A stretch of DNA of 64,000 bases, taken from positions 21,730 through 85,729 of the forward strand of contig JBCFBK010000020.1 in NCBI GenBank assembly GCA_038562555.1, given 5' to 3'. The notes beneath the pieces are model-generated. The model made no database searches, was not told the DNA's origin, and worked only from the letters and a program-made list of their open reading frames with translations. The position numbers and the translations under genes were made by a program. This document shows positions 34,535 to 43,663 of this stretch, piece by piece; position 1 is the stretch's first letter; each line of letters starts with the position of its first letter. This DNA comes from JBCFBK01 sp038562555 (lineage in GTDB: Bacteria; Bacteroidota; Bacteroidia; Bacteroidales; Prolixibacteraceae).

Positions 34535-35116
34535 ATGAAGACAGATATTATACTGGCAGGAGTGGGCGGACAAGGGATCTTATCCATTGCTACTGCCCTT
34601 GGTGAAGCGGTCCTGCTGGAGAACCTGTATCTCAAGCAGGCTGAAACACACGGTATGAGTCAGCGTGGCGGAGCAGTCGTGAGCCATATGCGGATTTCAG
34701 ATAAACCGGTTTCATCCGATTTAATTCCATTGGGCGGCGCCGATCTGATCCTGAGTGTCGAGCCAATGGAATCGCTCAGGTATCTGCCTTTTTTATCAGC
34801 CGCCGGGTATCTGGTCACCAATATGACACCGTTTGTCAATATCCCCGATTATCCGGCCGTAGAAGCCATTCTGGAGGAGATCAGGAGTCTTGCCCGTTAT
34901 GTCGCGATCGATGCCGATCAGATTGCCCGGGAAGTCGGGAATCCCCGGATTTCAAATATGGTTATGCTGGGAGCAGCTTCGCCTTTTATCCGGATAGACT
35001 TTTCGAAAATCGAAGCAGGCGTCCGTTCCACCTTCGCGCGAAAAGGAGAGGGCGTAGTATCTATGAATCTTCAAGGCCTGAGGGCCGGGCGAAAGTTTGC
35101 CGAGGCAAATCGGTAA
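34535..35116 (+). CDS. iorB: Indolepyruvate:ferredoxin oxidoreductase beta subunit
   Basis: A 193-residue gamma-domain-type subunit of 2-oxoacid:ferredoxin oxidoreductases. It starts ILAGVGGQGILSIATALGEA and has the KQAETHGMSQRGGAV motif (about 35-50) followed by a Rossmann-like core. It pairs with IorA. A 17-bp perfect hairpin directly follows its stop codon. Confidence 0.93.
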   Translation: MKTDIILAGVGGQGILSIATALGEAVLLENLYLKQAETHGMSQRGGAVVSHMRISDKPVSSDLIPLGGADLILSVEPMESLRYLPFLSAAGYLVTNMTPFVNIPDYPAVEAILEEIRSLARYVAIDADQIAREVGNPRISNMVMLGAASPFIRIDFSKIEAGVRSTFARKGEGVVSMNLQGLRAGRKFAEANR

Positions 35117-35156
35117 AAAGCAAAGATCCGGCCACCAGAGGCCGGATCTTTGCTTT
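35117..35156. terminator. Strong bidirectional terminator between iorB and fabI
   Basis: AAAGCAAAGATCCGGCC (35117-35133) and its exact complement (35140-35156) form a 17-bp stem with a 6-nt loop. The fabI stop codon overlaps the right arm, and the iorB stop ends immediately before the left arm. Confidence 0.9.
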
Positions 35157-36021
35157 AATCGTACTTGTGGTCAATCTCTGCCGGTCCACAGTCACAGTCG
35201 CAGTCAAGCCCTTTCTCATACTGCTCAAGAGCCCGCAGACTCATTCCCATAGAAGAGAAACCCCCGTCGTGATACAGGTTTTGCATGGTTACCTTTTTGG
35301 TAAGGTCGGAGAAAAGCGTAATGCAATAATCAGCACATTCTGCAGCTGTGGCGTTGCCCAGGGGGGACATGCGTTCCCCGAAATCGAGCAGCCTGTCAAT
35401 TCCTTTCACGCCGCTTCCTGCAGTTGTCATTGTTGGTGACTGCGAGATGGTGTTCACCCTGACGTTGCGTTCCCGTCCATAGATGTATCCAAAGCTGCGT
35501 GCGATCGATTCCAGCAGCGCCTTCGCATCGGCCATGTCATTGTACCCGTAAAAAGTGCGTTGCGCAGCAACATAGCTGAGGGCAACGACCGATCCCCACT
35601 CATTTATGGCATCCATTTTACGCGCGGTCTGCAGTACTTTATGAAAAGAGACTGCGGAAATGTCCAGTGTTTTTTCAAGATAACTGTAATCCAGGTCGCT
35701 GTAATGACGTCCCTTTCGTACATTGGGTGACATACCGATTGAGTGAAGGATAAAATCAATTTTTCCCCCCATGATTTCCATTGACTGACGGATCAGGTTT
35801 TCGAGATCACTGACACTGGTCGCATCAGCTTCAATAACCGAAGTATTGCATTTTTCCGCTAAACCGGCGGTATCGCCCATACGCAGGGCTACGGAAGTAT
35901 TGGATAGTGTAAATACAGCGCCTTCCTCATACGCTCGTTCTGCGACCTTCCATGCTATGGAGTCCGCATTTAAAGCACCAAAAATGATTCCCTTTTTACC
36001 TTTAAGTAAATTATAAGCCAT
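35155..36021 (-). CDS. fabI: Enoyl-ACP reductase (NADH), FabI type
   Basis: A 288-residue short-chain dehydrogenase-fold FabI. It has the N-terminal KGIIFGALNADSIAWKVAE cofactor loop, LHSIGMSP (about 91), the YNDMADAK catalytic motif (Y-x6-K, about 160-167) and SQSPTMTTAGSGVKG in the substrate loop. It performs the last reduction of fatty-acid elongation. Odd feature: the C-terminal tail has Cys at 274, 276 and 278 alternating with Asp (DCDCDCG), followed by a polar tail. It stands alone on the minus strand. Confidence 0.93.
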   Translation of the reverse strand: MAYNLLKGKKGIIFGALNADSIAWKVAERAYEEGAVFTLSNTSVALRMGDTAGLAEKCNTSVIEADATSVSDLENLIRQSMEIMGGKIDFILHSIGMSPNVRKGRHYSDLDYSYLEKTLDISAVSFHKVLQTARKMDAINEWGSVVALSYVAAQRTFYGYNDMADAKALLESIARSFGYIYGRERNVRVNTISQSPTMTTAGSGVKGIDRLLDFGERMSPLGNATAAECADYCITLFSDLTKKVTMQNLYHDGGFSSMGMSLRALEQYEKGLDCDCDCGPAEIDHKYD

Positions 36022-36159
36022 GATTCTAAATTTATGAGTTATTAAACAACTCGCGTTTAAAATGGTTGTAAAATATTTCTGTTCCCGGTGAAGCGTTTGC
36101 TGAGCCGGCTATGCTCCGGTTAAATTGGACTTTTGCTCCCGTTTAATCGAACGGTCAAT

Positions 36160-36182
36160 AAAAAAGCCGGCTTTTGACCGGC
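36160..36182 (-). terminator. Terminator of the moxR-bat operon
   Basis: On the minus strand GCCGG (36182-36178) pairs with CCGGC (36170-36166) across a 7-nt loop, followed by TTTTTT. It lies just after the batE stop. Confidence 0.7.
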
Positions 36183-36187
36183 GTATA

Positions 36188-36937
36188 TCAGATTTTTTCC
36201 AGACTGCTGTCCGGCAACCACCCCTGGTTGCCATCGGCAAGACGAATCTCCTTCCAGGTCCCCAGACTGTCGTTTATTTCTACTTTCAGTCCTTCATGGA
36301 TCAGAAACAGATCGGTTCCTCCTTCCGATGGTGAACTCTTAACAGTGACGCTGGGTTGGGTGATGATTGCAAAGCGATGCCCGGTCATTTGCTTTTCCTT
36401 CCGGGAGGCGAAGTTATAACTGAACAGGCATATGGCGGCAACCAGTATCCCTGTCCAGAATGTTGCCCTTTTAACCCGCGGTGACGAACTGAAGAAGAAA
36501 AAGCCGGCCAGGATCAGGGTCAGGATGAAGGTTACCACATTTATTTTTGCCCAGCCATCGGCCGAAAACTTGTTGGAGAGATTCGTCCACCAGCGGACAA
36601 AGAATACTTTCGGTAATGGAACAATGGCATCAACGACGTGCTGATTGGCAATTTCGAGATTGAACCGTATATCTTCATCGTTGGGGGCCAGTAGTTTTGC
36701 CCGTTCATAATTCAGAATAGCGCGGGTAAACTGCCCTGTTTTGTATAAAGCATTTCCCAGATTATAATAAAGTTCGGCCGACCGCAGATTGCCGTTCAGA
36801 ATTTGCTGGTAAAGCTCAATCGCCTGCGTGTAATTGCCATCGGCATATTGCTGATTAGCTTTGACCAGCAGGGAGTCTTGCGAATACGCCGTGAGTGTAA
36901 TCAGCAGGAAAAATATGATCTGAATGTTTCGTATCAT
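36188..36937 (-). CDS. batE: BatE: TPR and SH3-like domain membrane protein
   Basis: A 249-residue protein. It has a signal peptide, then TPR repeats (about 22-110: QYADGNYTQAIELYQQIL and two further copies), a TM segment near 130-175 and a C-terminal bacterial SH3-like domain (about 190-249, ending GNQGWLPDSSLEKI). It is the last gene of the Bat (Bacteroides aerotolerance) operon. TPRs suggest protein binding at the periplasmic face; SH3-like domains often bind the cell wall. Confidence 0.88.
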   Translation of the reverse strand: MIRNIQIIFFLLITLTAYSQDSLLVKANQQYADGNYTQAIELYQQILNGNLRSAELYYNLGNALYKTGQFTRAILNYERAKLLAPNDEDIRFNLEIANQHVVDAIVPLPKVFFVRWWTNLSNKFSADGWAKINVVTFILTLILAGFFFFSSSPRVKRATFWTGILVAAICLFSYNFASRKEKQMTGHRFAIITQPSVTVKSSPSEGGTDLFLIHEGLKVEINDSLGTWKEIRLADGNQGWLPDSSLEKI

Positions 36938-36955
36938 CCTTTTATATTTTGTCAG

Positions 36956-38782
36956 TTATCGGATCTGTTTTTCAAGTTTACCCATTAAGGCCGCGGCGTT
37001 CCGGTATAGTTCCTCAAGCGTCCCTCCGGCTGAGCTCGGCGCGTAGCGGGCGAACTCACAGGTATCAAGAAGTCCGGTAAAGTCGGTAATCACACTTTGT
37101 TCAACACCTCTTGCGGTCAGCTTGTCTGCTGCATTTTCACGGCTCAGGCCGGCAACAGGGATATTCAGCTTGTCGCTCAGGTAGCCCCAGTATGCCCGCA
37201 ACACCGATTCGTAGAATTCCTCGGCCTTGTTTTGTTTCATGAAGCTGTGCGCTTCCTTAAGCCGTCTGCGTGCCACTTTGTTTGCCCTTTTGTTGCGGCT
37301 AAGCTGAATATTGGCATTTTCCCGCAGTTTGCGGCGGTAGATGAATCCCACGGTCAGAAAAGTGAGTAAAGCTCCCAGGTTGATCAGCCAGTAACCTGTA
37401 CTTCCAAAGAACAATGCTGATCCGGCTTTTAAGCGATACTGGTTTTGTTTGATATAACGGATGTCCCTTCCGATATAACGCACGTCCTGTTTCGAATAGG
37501 CGCTTGTTACGGTAGCATTCTGGCTGTCATCTCCTTTTTCAACATGAATGGCATAAGATGGTGAACTCTGCACGGAATACTGTCCGGTTGCGGGATTGAA
37601 AGACGCAAATTTCACTGCGGGAATGGTAAAGTTCCCGGCATTCCGGGGGATGATCAGATAGTCGAACGTTTTGGTGCCGGACATGCCACTGTTTGTAACC
37701 TGAAGATTATCTGTGGTCTTGGGATCATAGACTTCAAAATCGGAAGGAAATTCAATTTTGGGAGCTTCAATCAGGCGCAGGTTTCCGCCTCCGGATACGC
37801 TGACGCGAAAAGTCACCGCTTCGTTGGAACGGGTTTCGGTCTTATCGGGTTCAGCGGCGAATTTCAGGTTACCAACTCCTCCGTAAAATCCTTCGGGCGG
37901 AGAGGGGAGATCGCGTACGTTAATCGTTACAGGATCACTCGTGACGCGGGCGGAGACCGTCCGGAAATTTTCAAAGAAATCGTCGAAGAAACTTCTTTGC
38001 TGGCGGATCTGCTGGCGGACTAAGGTTGTAATCTCAAAAGGATCGATCCTGATTTTGCCTGTTTGCTGAGGGAAAAGGATCGTTTTTTTCAGCACGCCTA
38101 CCTGATAGATCTTATTGTTGTAAACTTCACGGGTAAAGCTAATCTGTCCGGAAGTTTCAATGTCCTGCGACCAGAATCCTTCAAAGGACGGCAGTTTCAG
38201 ATCTTCAAAACCCGTAGGCTGAACGTTTTCCGAGACATAAATTTTTACTGTTGCAATTATTTGTTCGCCCTTATAAACGTTGTGTTTATCAAGTTCAGTT
38301 CGTACAAACAAGTCCTCTTTTTTCAATTCCGTTGTGCTGCTCCGTTCTTCCTGCTGTTGCTGTTGGCTGCTCCCCGACGCGCCCTGCTGGGCCGGTACCT
38401 GCCCCTTAACGACCTGAACGGTCAGCTCATTCGACTGATATACTTTCCCATCAACTTTAATAGAAGCCGGTTTGATCGTAAACGTTCCTTCCTGTTTGGC
38501 ACGCAGAACGAAAATATAAGAAAATGAAAACTCCTGGGTTGTTTTTCCGTTGATAATCTGAATGCTCGAACTTTGTGAAACGGATGGGCCCATTAGAATT
38601 TCAAAGCCTGACAAATCAGGCAACTGAAGATCGTCCCCTTCTTCGTTGAGTGAAAATGAGAGCCTGAATTGTTGCCCTGCCGATACGATATTCGGTGCTG
38701 ACATGGTAAACCGCACATTGTCGGCGCCGGCAAAAATTGCCGGCAACAGCAGGAATAACACGATTAAAAGTTTTTTTGCCAT
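36956..38782 (-). CDS. batD: BatD: large exported protein with C-terminal membrane anchor
   Basis: A 608-residue protein. The ATG at 38782 is followed at once by a signal peptide (MAKKLLIVLFLLLPAIFA). An in-frame start further upstream would run into the intergenic repeat and is rejected. The long periplasmic part contains repeated Ig-like beta domains (FTMSAPNIVSAGQQFRLSFSL..., VRTELDKHNVYKGEQI...). A Gln/Ser-rich linker lies near residue 140, a TM segment near 455-475 and a helical cytoplasmic tail. BatD is a scaffold-like partner of the VWA proteins BatA and BatB. Its specific activity is unknown. Confidence 0.88.
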   Translation of the reverse strand: MAKKLLIVLFLLLPAIFAGADNVRFTMSAPNIVSAGQQFRLSFSLNEEGDDLQLPDLSGFEILMGPSVSQSSSIQIINGKTTQEFSFSYIFVLRAKQEGTFTIKPASIKVDGKVYQSNELTVQVVKGQVPAQQGASGSSQQQQQEERSSTTELKKEDLFVRTELDKHNVYKGEQIIATVKIYVSENVQPTGFEDLKLPSFEGFWSQDIETSGQISFTREVYNNKIYQVGVLKKTILFPQQTGKIRIDPFEITTLVRQQIRQQRSFFDDFFENFRTVSARVTSDPVTINVRDLPSPPEGFYGGVGNLKFAAEPDKTETRSNEAVTFRVSVSGGGNLRLIEAPKIEFPSDFEVYDPKTTDNLQVTNSGMSGTKTFDYLIIPRNAGNFTIPAVKFASFNPATGQYSVQSSPSYAIHVEKGDDSQNATVTSAYSKQDVRYIGRDIRYIKQNQYRLKAGSALFFGSTGYWLINLGALLTFLTVGFIYRRKLRENANIQLSRNKRANKVARRRLKEAHSFMKQNKAEEFYESVLRAYWGYLSDKLNIPVAGLSRENAADKLTARGVEQSVITDFTGLLDTCEFARYAPSSAGGTLEELYRNAAALMGKLEKQIR

Positions 38783-38825
38783 TTGAATTCGTATACTATA
38801 TAATACTTTTCGAGTTGGGAACCAT

Positions 38826-38898
38826 GAGCCGTGAGTCGTGAGCAAAAATACAAAATATTCCATACTCCGGACTTACTACTCGTTACCCGCTACTCACC
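38826..38898. repeat. GTGAG/ACTC intergenic repeat, second copy with inverted arms
   Basis: The batD-batC spacer contains GAGCCGTGAGTCGTGAGC (38826-38843) and, 27 nt on, ACTTACTACTCGTTACCCGC and adjoining bases (38871-38898), which is the inverted form of the same word family seen at 1065-1089. The last bases overlap the batC stop. Confidence 0.45.
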
Positions 38899-39661
38899 AG
38901 TCTTTTTCTGTTTTTCGTTCCTGAGCTCTCTCTGCTTTTGCCTTTTTTACCTTTTCCTGTATTTTTTGCTCGTCATTTTGCAGAGCCTGCAACAATCGTT
39001 CCGCATTTTCCTTTGAAATCTTCTGTGTTTGTTGATTCTGATTTTGCTTTTGATCCTGCTGATCCTTGTTTTGTTCCTGATTTTTATTCTGCTGGTCTTT
39101 GTTTTTATCCTGATCCTGATCCTTGTTTTGATCTTTTTTATCCTGCTGATCTTTGTTTTGGTTCTGGTCCTGTTTCTGGTTCTGTTTTTGTTGCTCCTGC
39201 TTTTTCTTCAGGTTCATTGCATAGAGCAGATTATACTTGGTTTCCGGATCCTGTGGGTTTTGGCGCAACGCGTTTTTATAGGCCTCAATACTTTCGTCAA
39301 CTTTATTTTGCAACAGTAACGAATTGCCCAGGTTATGAAGTGCCCGGGATTTTTCCACGTTATCCGTGCTTTTTTGAGCGATCTCTTCAAATTTGCCGGC
39401 GGCCTGTTCCAGATTCATTTGTTTGTAAAGTGCATCTCCCAGATTGAAATTCCATTTCAGGTCGTCGGGTCGTTTTTCAAGAGCTTTTCGATAGGCAACT
39501 TCGGCCTGGCTAAAAGCTGTGGTGTCGAGTTTTGTCGTATCAGCCAAAGCTTGTTCATAGATTTTATTCCCCTGTCTGATAAATTTACGCTCATTTTGTG
39601 CGTGCAAAGACAGGCCAGACAGTACGAAAACGATAAAGAGTGCGTATTTAACTTTTTTCAT
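38894..39661 (-). CDS. batC: BatC: TPR protein with Gln/Lys/Asn/Asp-rich low-complexity region
   Basis: A 255-residue protein. It has a signal peptide (about 1-21), TPR repeats (about 52-145, including WNFNLGDALYKQMNLEQAA and ALHNLGNSLLLQNKVDESI), then about 65 residues composed almost only of Q, K, N and D (about 150-215), and a charged helical C-terminus. The start overlaps the batB stop (ATGA). The charged repeat is encoded by a CAAAA/GATCAG-like repetitive DNA stretch, which also keeps long antisense frames open. It probably bridges the VWA proteins to other envelope partners. Confidence 0.88.
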   Translation of the reverse strand: MKKVKYALFIVFVLSGLSLHAQNERKFIRQGNKIYEQALADTTKLDTTAFSQAEVAYRKALEKRPDDLKWNFNLGDALYKQMNLEQAAGKFEEIAQKSTDNVEKSRALHNLGNSLLLQNKVDESIEAYKNALRQNPQDPETKYNLLYAMNLKKKQEQQKQNQKQDQNQNKDQQDKKDQNKDQDQDKNKDQQNKNQEQNKDQQDQKQNQNQQTQKISKENAERLLQALQNDEQKIQEKVKKAKAERAQERKTEKDW

Positions 39662-40692
39662 TTTCCAAACAATTTAATTTTTTTCAGATACTTGTTTTTC
39701 CGCTCCAGTATCAGGAAATCAAGCAAGATCATCAGCAGTGCAAACCCGACAAACCATTGAAACTGGTCTTCATATTCCGAATAAACGTGCGATTCAACTT
39801 CAGCCCCTTCCATTTTTTCAATTTCATTGAAAAGCGTGTTCAATCCGACCTGCGCATTATTGGCTCTCACATAGATTCCTTTTCCTGCTGCTGCTATGCG
39901 CTGAAGCATTGGTTCATCGAGCCTGGTCACAATAACCTGTCCCTGGTTATCTTTCCGGAAATCTTTCGATCCGTTGGCATTTACCGGGATGGGGGCGCCC
40001 TGCGGCAATCCCATTCCAACTGTATGCACGATAATGCCTTGTTCTGAAGCCGCCGATGCCTCACCGATGGCATCATCCTCATGATTTTCGCCGTCCGTGA
40101 TTACAATGATGGCTTTGCTTCCTGTAAACTGCGGGCTGAAAGAATTTACAGCGAGGTTAATTGCCGCACCGATGGCTGTACCCTGCCGGGGAACAATTTC
40201 GGTAGTGACCGAATTTAAAAATAATTTGGCCGAAGAGTAGTCGGTTGTAATCGGCAACTGAGTATAGGCATCTCCTGCAAAGACAATCAGACCGATCTTG
40301 TCGTCCTGCAAATTGTCTACCAGCCTTGAAATAGCTCTTTTGGCCCGCTCAAGCCGGCTTGGCTCAATATCTTCGGCCATCATGGAATTGGATACATCCA
40401 GTGCGATAATTAATTCAACGCCTTCCCGTTTTTCGGTCTTGAGCTTACTGCCAAACTGTGGTCGTGCGAGCGCAAGTACGACGGCGCTTATCGCGATGAG
40501 CCAAACGAAGAACTTGACAACAGGCCTGCTGTTGCTTACATTTGGCATTAGCGCTTCCAGTATTTCTTTTTTTGCAAACTTTGACAGTGCCTTTCTCCGC
40601 TTGATCCGGATAATCACAAAAAGAATGATCAGCACCGGTATCATGACCAATGCGTATAAATATTCGCTGTTTCCAAATCTGAACATTTCCAT
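39658..40692 (-). CDS. batB: BatB: membrane-anchored VWA-domain protein
   Basis: A 344-residue protein with two N-terminal TM segments (about 10-29 and 58-76) and a C-terminal one (about 313-330). It contains a VWA domain with a complete MIDAS motif D-x-S-x-S (D99, S101, S103) and ITDGENHEDD (about 195). VWA domains bind partners through a divalent metal. It lies 12 bp downstream of batA and overlaps batC by 4 bp. Confidence 0.92.
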   Translation of the reverse strand: MEMFRFGNSEYLYALVMIPVLIILFVIIRIKRRKALSKFAKKEILEALMPNVSNSRPVVKFFVWLIAISAVVLALARPQFGSKLKTEKREGVELIIALDVSNSMMAEDIEPSRLERAKRAISRLVDNLQDDKIGLIVFAGDAYTQLPITTDYSSAKLFLNSVTTEIVPRQGTAIGAAINLAVNSFSPQFTGSKAIIVITDGENHEDDAIGEASAASEQGIIVHTVGMGLPQGAPIPVNANGSKDFRKDNQGQVIVTRLDEPMLQRIAAAGKGIYVRANNAQVGLNTLFNEIEKMEGAEVESHVYSEYEDQFQWFVGFALLMILLDFLILERKNKYLKKIKLFGK

Positions 40693-40704
40693 TTTTCAGT
40701 CAAA

Positions 40705-41706
40705 TTAAGGGATGTTTCTGAAAACTGTTAACTTCAGGAATAGGCCTGCTGCAAGAATGATCAGTGCCATAGCCGCATACCGTTGGAATTCCTCATCTCT
40801 TTTACTGTATTCCTTCACTTCAATTTTTGATTTCTCCAGTTTGTCTATCTGTTCATAGATTTGCACCAGCTTATTGTTGTTGGTTGCCCTGAAGTAAGTG
40901 CCTCCCGTTATATCTGCAATTTCCTGCAAAGTCTTTTCATCGATTTTAACTTCAACATCCCTTATTTGTGTCCCAAACGGAGTGGGGACCGGATATGGCG
41001 CGGTTCCAATCGTTCCAACGCCTACCGTGTATACACGGATGCCATAGGTTTTAGCCATCTCGGCTGCCGTGACCGGAGCGATAGCGCCCCGGTTGTTCTC
41101 TCCGTCAGTCAGCAGGATGATCACCCTGCTTTTAGCTGTGCTTTCTTTTAGCCGGGCAACAGATGTCGCCAGTCCGTTTCCGATGGCTGTTCCGTCTTCA
41201 ATCATGTTGCTGTGAATGTCCCGGAACAGGTTGATCAAAACGGCATGATCGGTCGTGAGCGGACATTGTGTAAAACTTTCGCCCGCGAATACGACTAATC
41301 CGATTTTGTCGTTTGGTCTGCCCGAGATAAACTGAGTGGCTACCTGTTTGGCCGCTTCCAGCCTGTCGGGCTGAAAGTCGCGCGCCAGCATAGAGGTGGA
41401 AATATCGAGAGCGATCACAATGTCAATCCCCTCTGTAGTTACATTTTGCCAGCTGTCTGATGATTGCGGACGGGCCAATGCCACTACCAGCAGAGCAATC
41501 CCGGCGAGTTGCAAAATAAAGGGCAAATGCCTCAGGTAGTGCTTCCATCCTTTTTGAACCGTTCTGAACCCCAAAAAGGATGAAAACCGGATACTGGCTC
41601 CTGACTTCCTGTACCGGAATATGTACCAGGCGATTACCGGTATCAATACAAGGAGCAGGTAAAAGAATTCCGGATTTTTGAATATAATACCGTTCATGTG
41701 TTTCAT
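40705..41706 (-). CDS. batA: BatA: membrane-anchored VWA-domain protein
   Basis: A 333-residue paralogue of BatB with the same topology: N-terminal TM segments (about 13-30 and 61-77), a VWA domain with MIDAS D101-S103-S105 and LLTDGENNRG, and a C-terminal TM. ATGA overlap with the upstream gene supports the start at 41706; an alternative ATG three codons later (MNGIIFKNPEFF) matches BatA N-termini better. Confidence 0.92.
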   Translation of the reverse strand: MKHMNGIIFKNPEFFYLLLVLIPVIAWYIFRYRKSGASIRFSSFLGFRTVQKGWKHYLRHLPFILQLAGIALLVVALARPQSSDSWQNVTTEGIDIVIALDISTSMLARDFQPDRLEAAKQVATQFISGRPNDKIGLVVFAGESFTQCPLTTDHAVLINLFRDIHSNMIEDGTAIGNGLATSVARLKESTAKSRVIILLTDGENNRGAIAPVTAAEMAKTYGIRVYTVGVGTIGTAPYPVPTPFGTQIRDVEVKIDEKTLQEIADITGGTYFRATNNNKLVQIYEQIDKLEKSKIEVKEYSKRDEEFQRYAAMALIILAAGLFLKLTVFRNIP

Positions 41707-42698
41707 TTTAAATCGACTTCTTCTCCTTCGCGGTCATCTGTTGCCGGTTCGGCGGCTTTCTGTTCTTCCGCCCTGGTGTCATTCACGAAGAAATAGGCAT
41801 TCATCAGCGTCAGGTTATGATCGTCCTCCAGTGGTTCATATTTGGCGAATTTCACCAGATCGGCCAACCTCAGAATATTCTTCAGGTCGTTGAATGATTT
41901 CTCCGGGATCAGCCCTTTGTTTTGCTGAATGGCACTTATAGTTTCGTCGGTTGTGTATTCCATGGCCTGAATTCCAAACCGATCCTGAATATACACCCGC
42001 AAAGTATCGGAAATTTCGCTGTAGTACGTTTTTACCTGGTTGTGCTGCCAGAGTTGCTGACCTTTAATCCTGTCAAGCATTCGCAGGGCAATGACATGAG
42101 GTGGTTCTTTCGGTCTGGCAGACTTGCCAAAAACCGGCCTGTTTTGCCTCCTCCTGTGGAGGTAATAAAAAAGGAAAAATAAAAGGGCTCCAATGAGCAT
42201 GATCCCCAAAATATAGGGCGATACCTCTTTAAGGGTTACAGGCGCTGCGTAGGGCCTTTTGATATCAACGGGCCCTTTGGTGGTGTCGATTGGCATACCA
42301 TGCACGAAAAATTCGACGGGCAGCGTCTCTATCGTTTGTTTCAGGTTACCCGCTGTTAGTTCGAAACGAAAAGACGGCACAACCTGCCTGCCTGTATCAA
42401 AAGAAGTAATGGTCAGGTTCTGAATAATTTGAATTTGCTCATCCTTGTCCAACGTGAAGGTATCGAGGGGTGACCGCGCGATTACTTCAATACCCGCCGA
42501 CAGGGTGTCTCCGATTTGAGGAAATCCGATTTTGACATTTTCTGCCTGGTTGATCTCAAGGCGAAGGTTAAACTGGTCGCCGATCAGCACGTGTGTCGTG
42601 TCGATCTCTGCCCGGACCTTAATTTCCTGTGCCCGGAGCGACAGTATATCTGACGTCCAAAGGCCGATCAAAAGAACAATGTATTTTAAGTGTTTCAC
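41703..42698 (-). CDS. Exported BatD-like/DUF4381-like protein of the Bat operon
   Basis: A 331-residue protein starting with GTG (42698; no ATG precedes the signal peptide). It has a signal peptide (about 1-24), a periplasmic Ig-like domain (VRAEIDTTHVLIGDQFNLRL..., similar in style to BatD repeats), a TM segment (about 165-184) and a cytoplasmic helical part. That part contains ALRMLDRIKGQQLWQHNQVK and YYSEISDTLRVYIQDRF, typical of DUF4381-like proteins in MoxR-VWA operons. Role unknown beyond operon membership. It overlaps batA by 4 bp. Confidence 0.75.
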   Translation of the reverse strand: MKHLKYIVLLIGLWTSDILSLRAQEIKVRAEIDTTHVLIGDQFNLRLEINQAENVKIGFPQIGDTLSAGIEVIARSPLDTFTLDKDEQIQIIQNLTITSFDTGRQVVPSFRFELTAGNLKQTIETLPVEFFVHGMPIDTTKGPVDIKRPYAAPVTLKEVSPYILGIMLIGALLFFLFYYLHRRRQNRPVFGKSARPKEPPHVIALRMLDRIKGQQLWQHNQVKTYYSEISDTLRVYIQDRFGIQAMEYTTDETISAIQQNKGLIPEKSFNDLKNILRLADLVKFAKYEPLEDDHNLTLMNAYFFVNDTRAEEQKAAEPATDDREGEEVDLK

Positions 42699-42752
42699 TC
42701 GTCTGTTTTTATCTGTGCTGATTAGGGTTTAAGGAATCTGGGTCAATTCCTG

Positions 42753-43634
42753 TTATGCTTTCAATCCTCTCTTTTTAAATAAAGTCATCAGTGATTTTAC
42801 GTAATCTTCCTCTGTGTTTATGCCGACGTAATCGACACCACATTTGTTGAAGATACGGTCTAGTCTCGAACTGCTTTCTTTCCACCAGCTTTCATAGGTT
42901 TCCCTGATCTTTTTACTGCTGCTGTCGATCCAGATGTACCGGCCGCTTTCCGCATCTTTCAGTTTGATCATCCCGATGGGGGGAAGGAACGTTTCGCGCC
43001 GATCATAAATGCGCAGGGCAACCAGATCATGTTTGCTGTTGGCAATAGTCATCGTTTTTTCAAATTCAGCTTCGTCCTGAATAAAGTCTGATATGACAAA
43101 ACAGGTACATTTCTTTTTAATTGCATTGGTCATATAGCGTAAAGCGCCGGTGATATTGGTCCCGGTATGTTGGGGAGCAAAATCGATTAGTTCACGGATA
43201 ATACGCAGCGTGTGCGATTTCCCTTTCTGAGGCGGAATAAACTTTTCTATGATTTCCGAAAAAAAGATAACACCAATTTTGTCATTATTTTGAATGGCAG
43301 AAAAAGAAAGGACGGCCGAGATTTCAGTAATGACATTTTTTTTGAATTTTTCAAATGAGCCGAAATCGCGCGAACCACTGACGTCAACCAGTAACATGAC
43401 AGTCAGTTCCCTCTCCTCCTCAAATACTTTAATGTAGGGTTTGTGATACCGGGCTGTAACATTCCAGTCAATACTGCGCACGTCGTCGCCAAACTGATAC
43501 TCGCGTACTTCACTGAACGCCATCCCACGGCCCTTAAAGGCAGAGTGGTATTCGCCGGCAAAAATATTACGGCTCAACCCGCGGCTTTTAATTTCGATTT
43601 TTCTAACCTTCTTTAATAGTTCTGTATGATCCAT
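42753..43634 (-). CDS. DUF58 VWA-like protein
   Basis: A 293-residue cytoplasmic protein with the DUF58 signature GEYHSAFKGRGMAFSEVR and FGDDVRSIDWNVTAR (about 27-63). It is followed by a VWA-like fold with DVSGSRDFGS (about 88), a MIDAS-type D-x-S-x-S. In many bacteria DUF58 proteins pair with MoxR ATPases as their client or adaptor. It sits directly downstream of moxR, separated by 77 bp that contain an inverted repeat. Confidence 0.9.
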   Translation of the reverse strand: MDHTELLKKVRKIEIKSRGLSRNIFAGEYHSAFKGRGMAFSEVREYQFGDDVRSIDWNVTARYHKPYIKVFEEERELTVMLLVDVSGSRDFGSFEKFKKNVITEISAVLSFSAIQNNDKIGVIFFSEIIEKFIPPQKGKSHTLRIIRELIDFAPQHTGTNITGALRYMTNAIKKKCTCFVISDFIQDEAEFEKTMTIANSKHDLVALRIYDRRETFLPPIGMIKLKDAESGRYIWIDSSSKKIRETYESWWKESSSRLDRIFNKCGVDYVGINTEEDYVKSLMTLFKKRGLKA

Positions 43635-43663
43635 AAATATTTCAGTTGAGCGTTCAAGGTTGA

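Noticed and set aside
38938..39447. Long plus-strand open frames opposite batC
   Set aside because: They are shadows of the Q/K/N/D repeat of batC; their translations are low-complexity hydrophobic runs with no start context.
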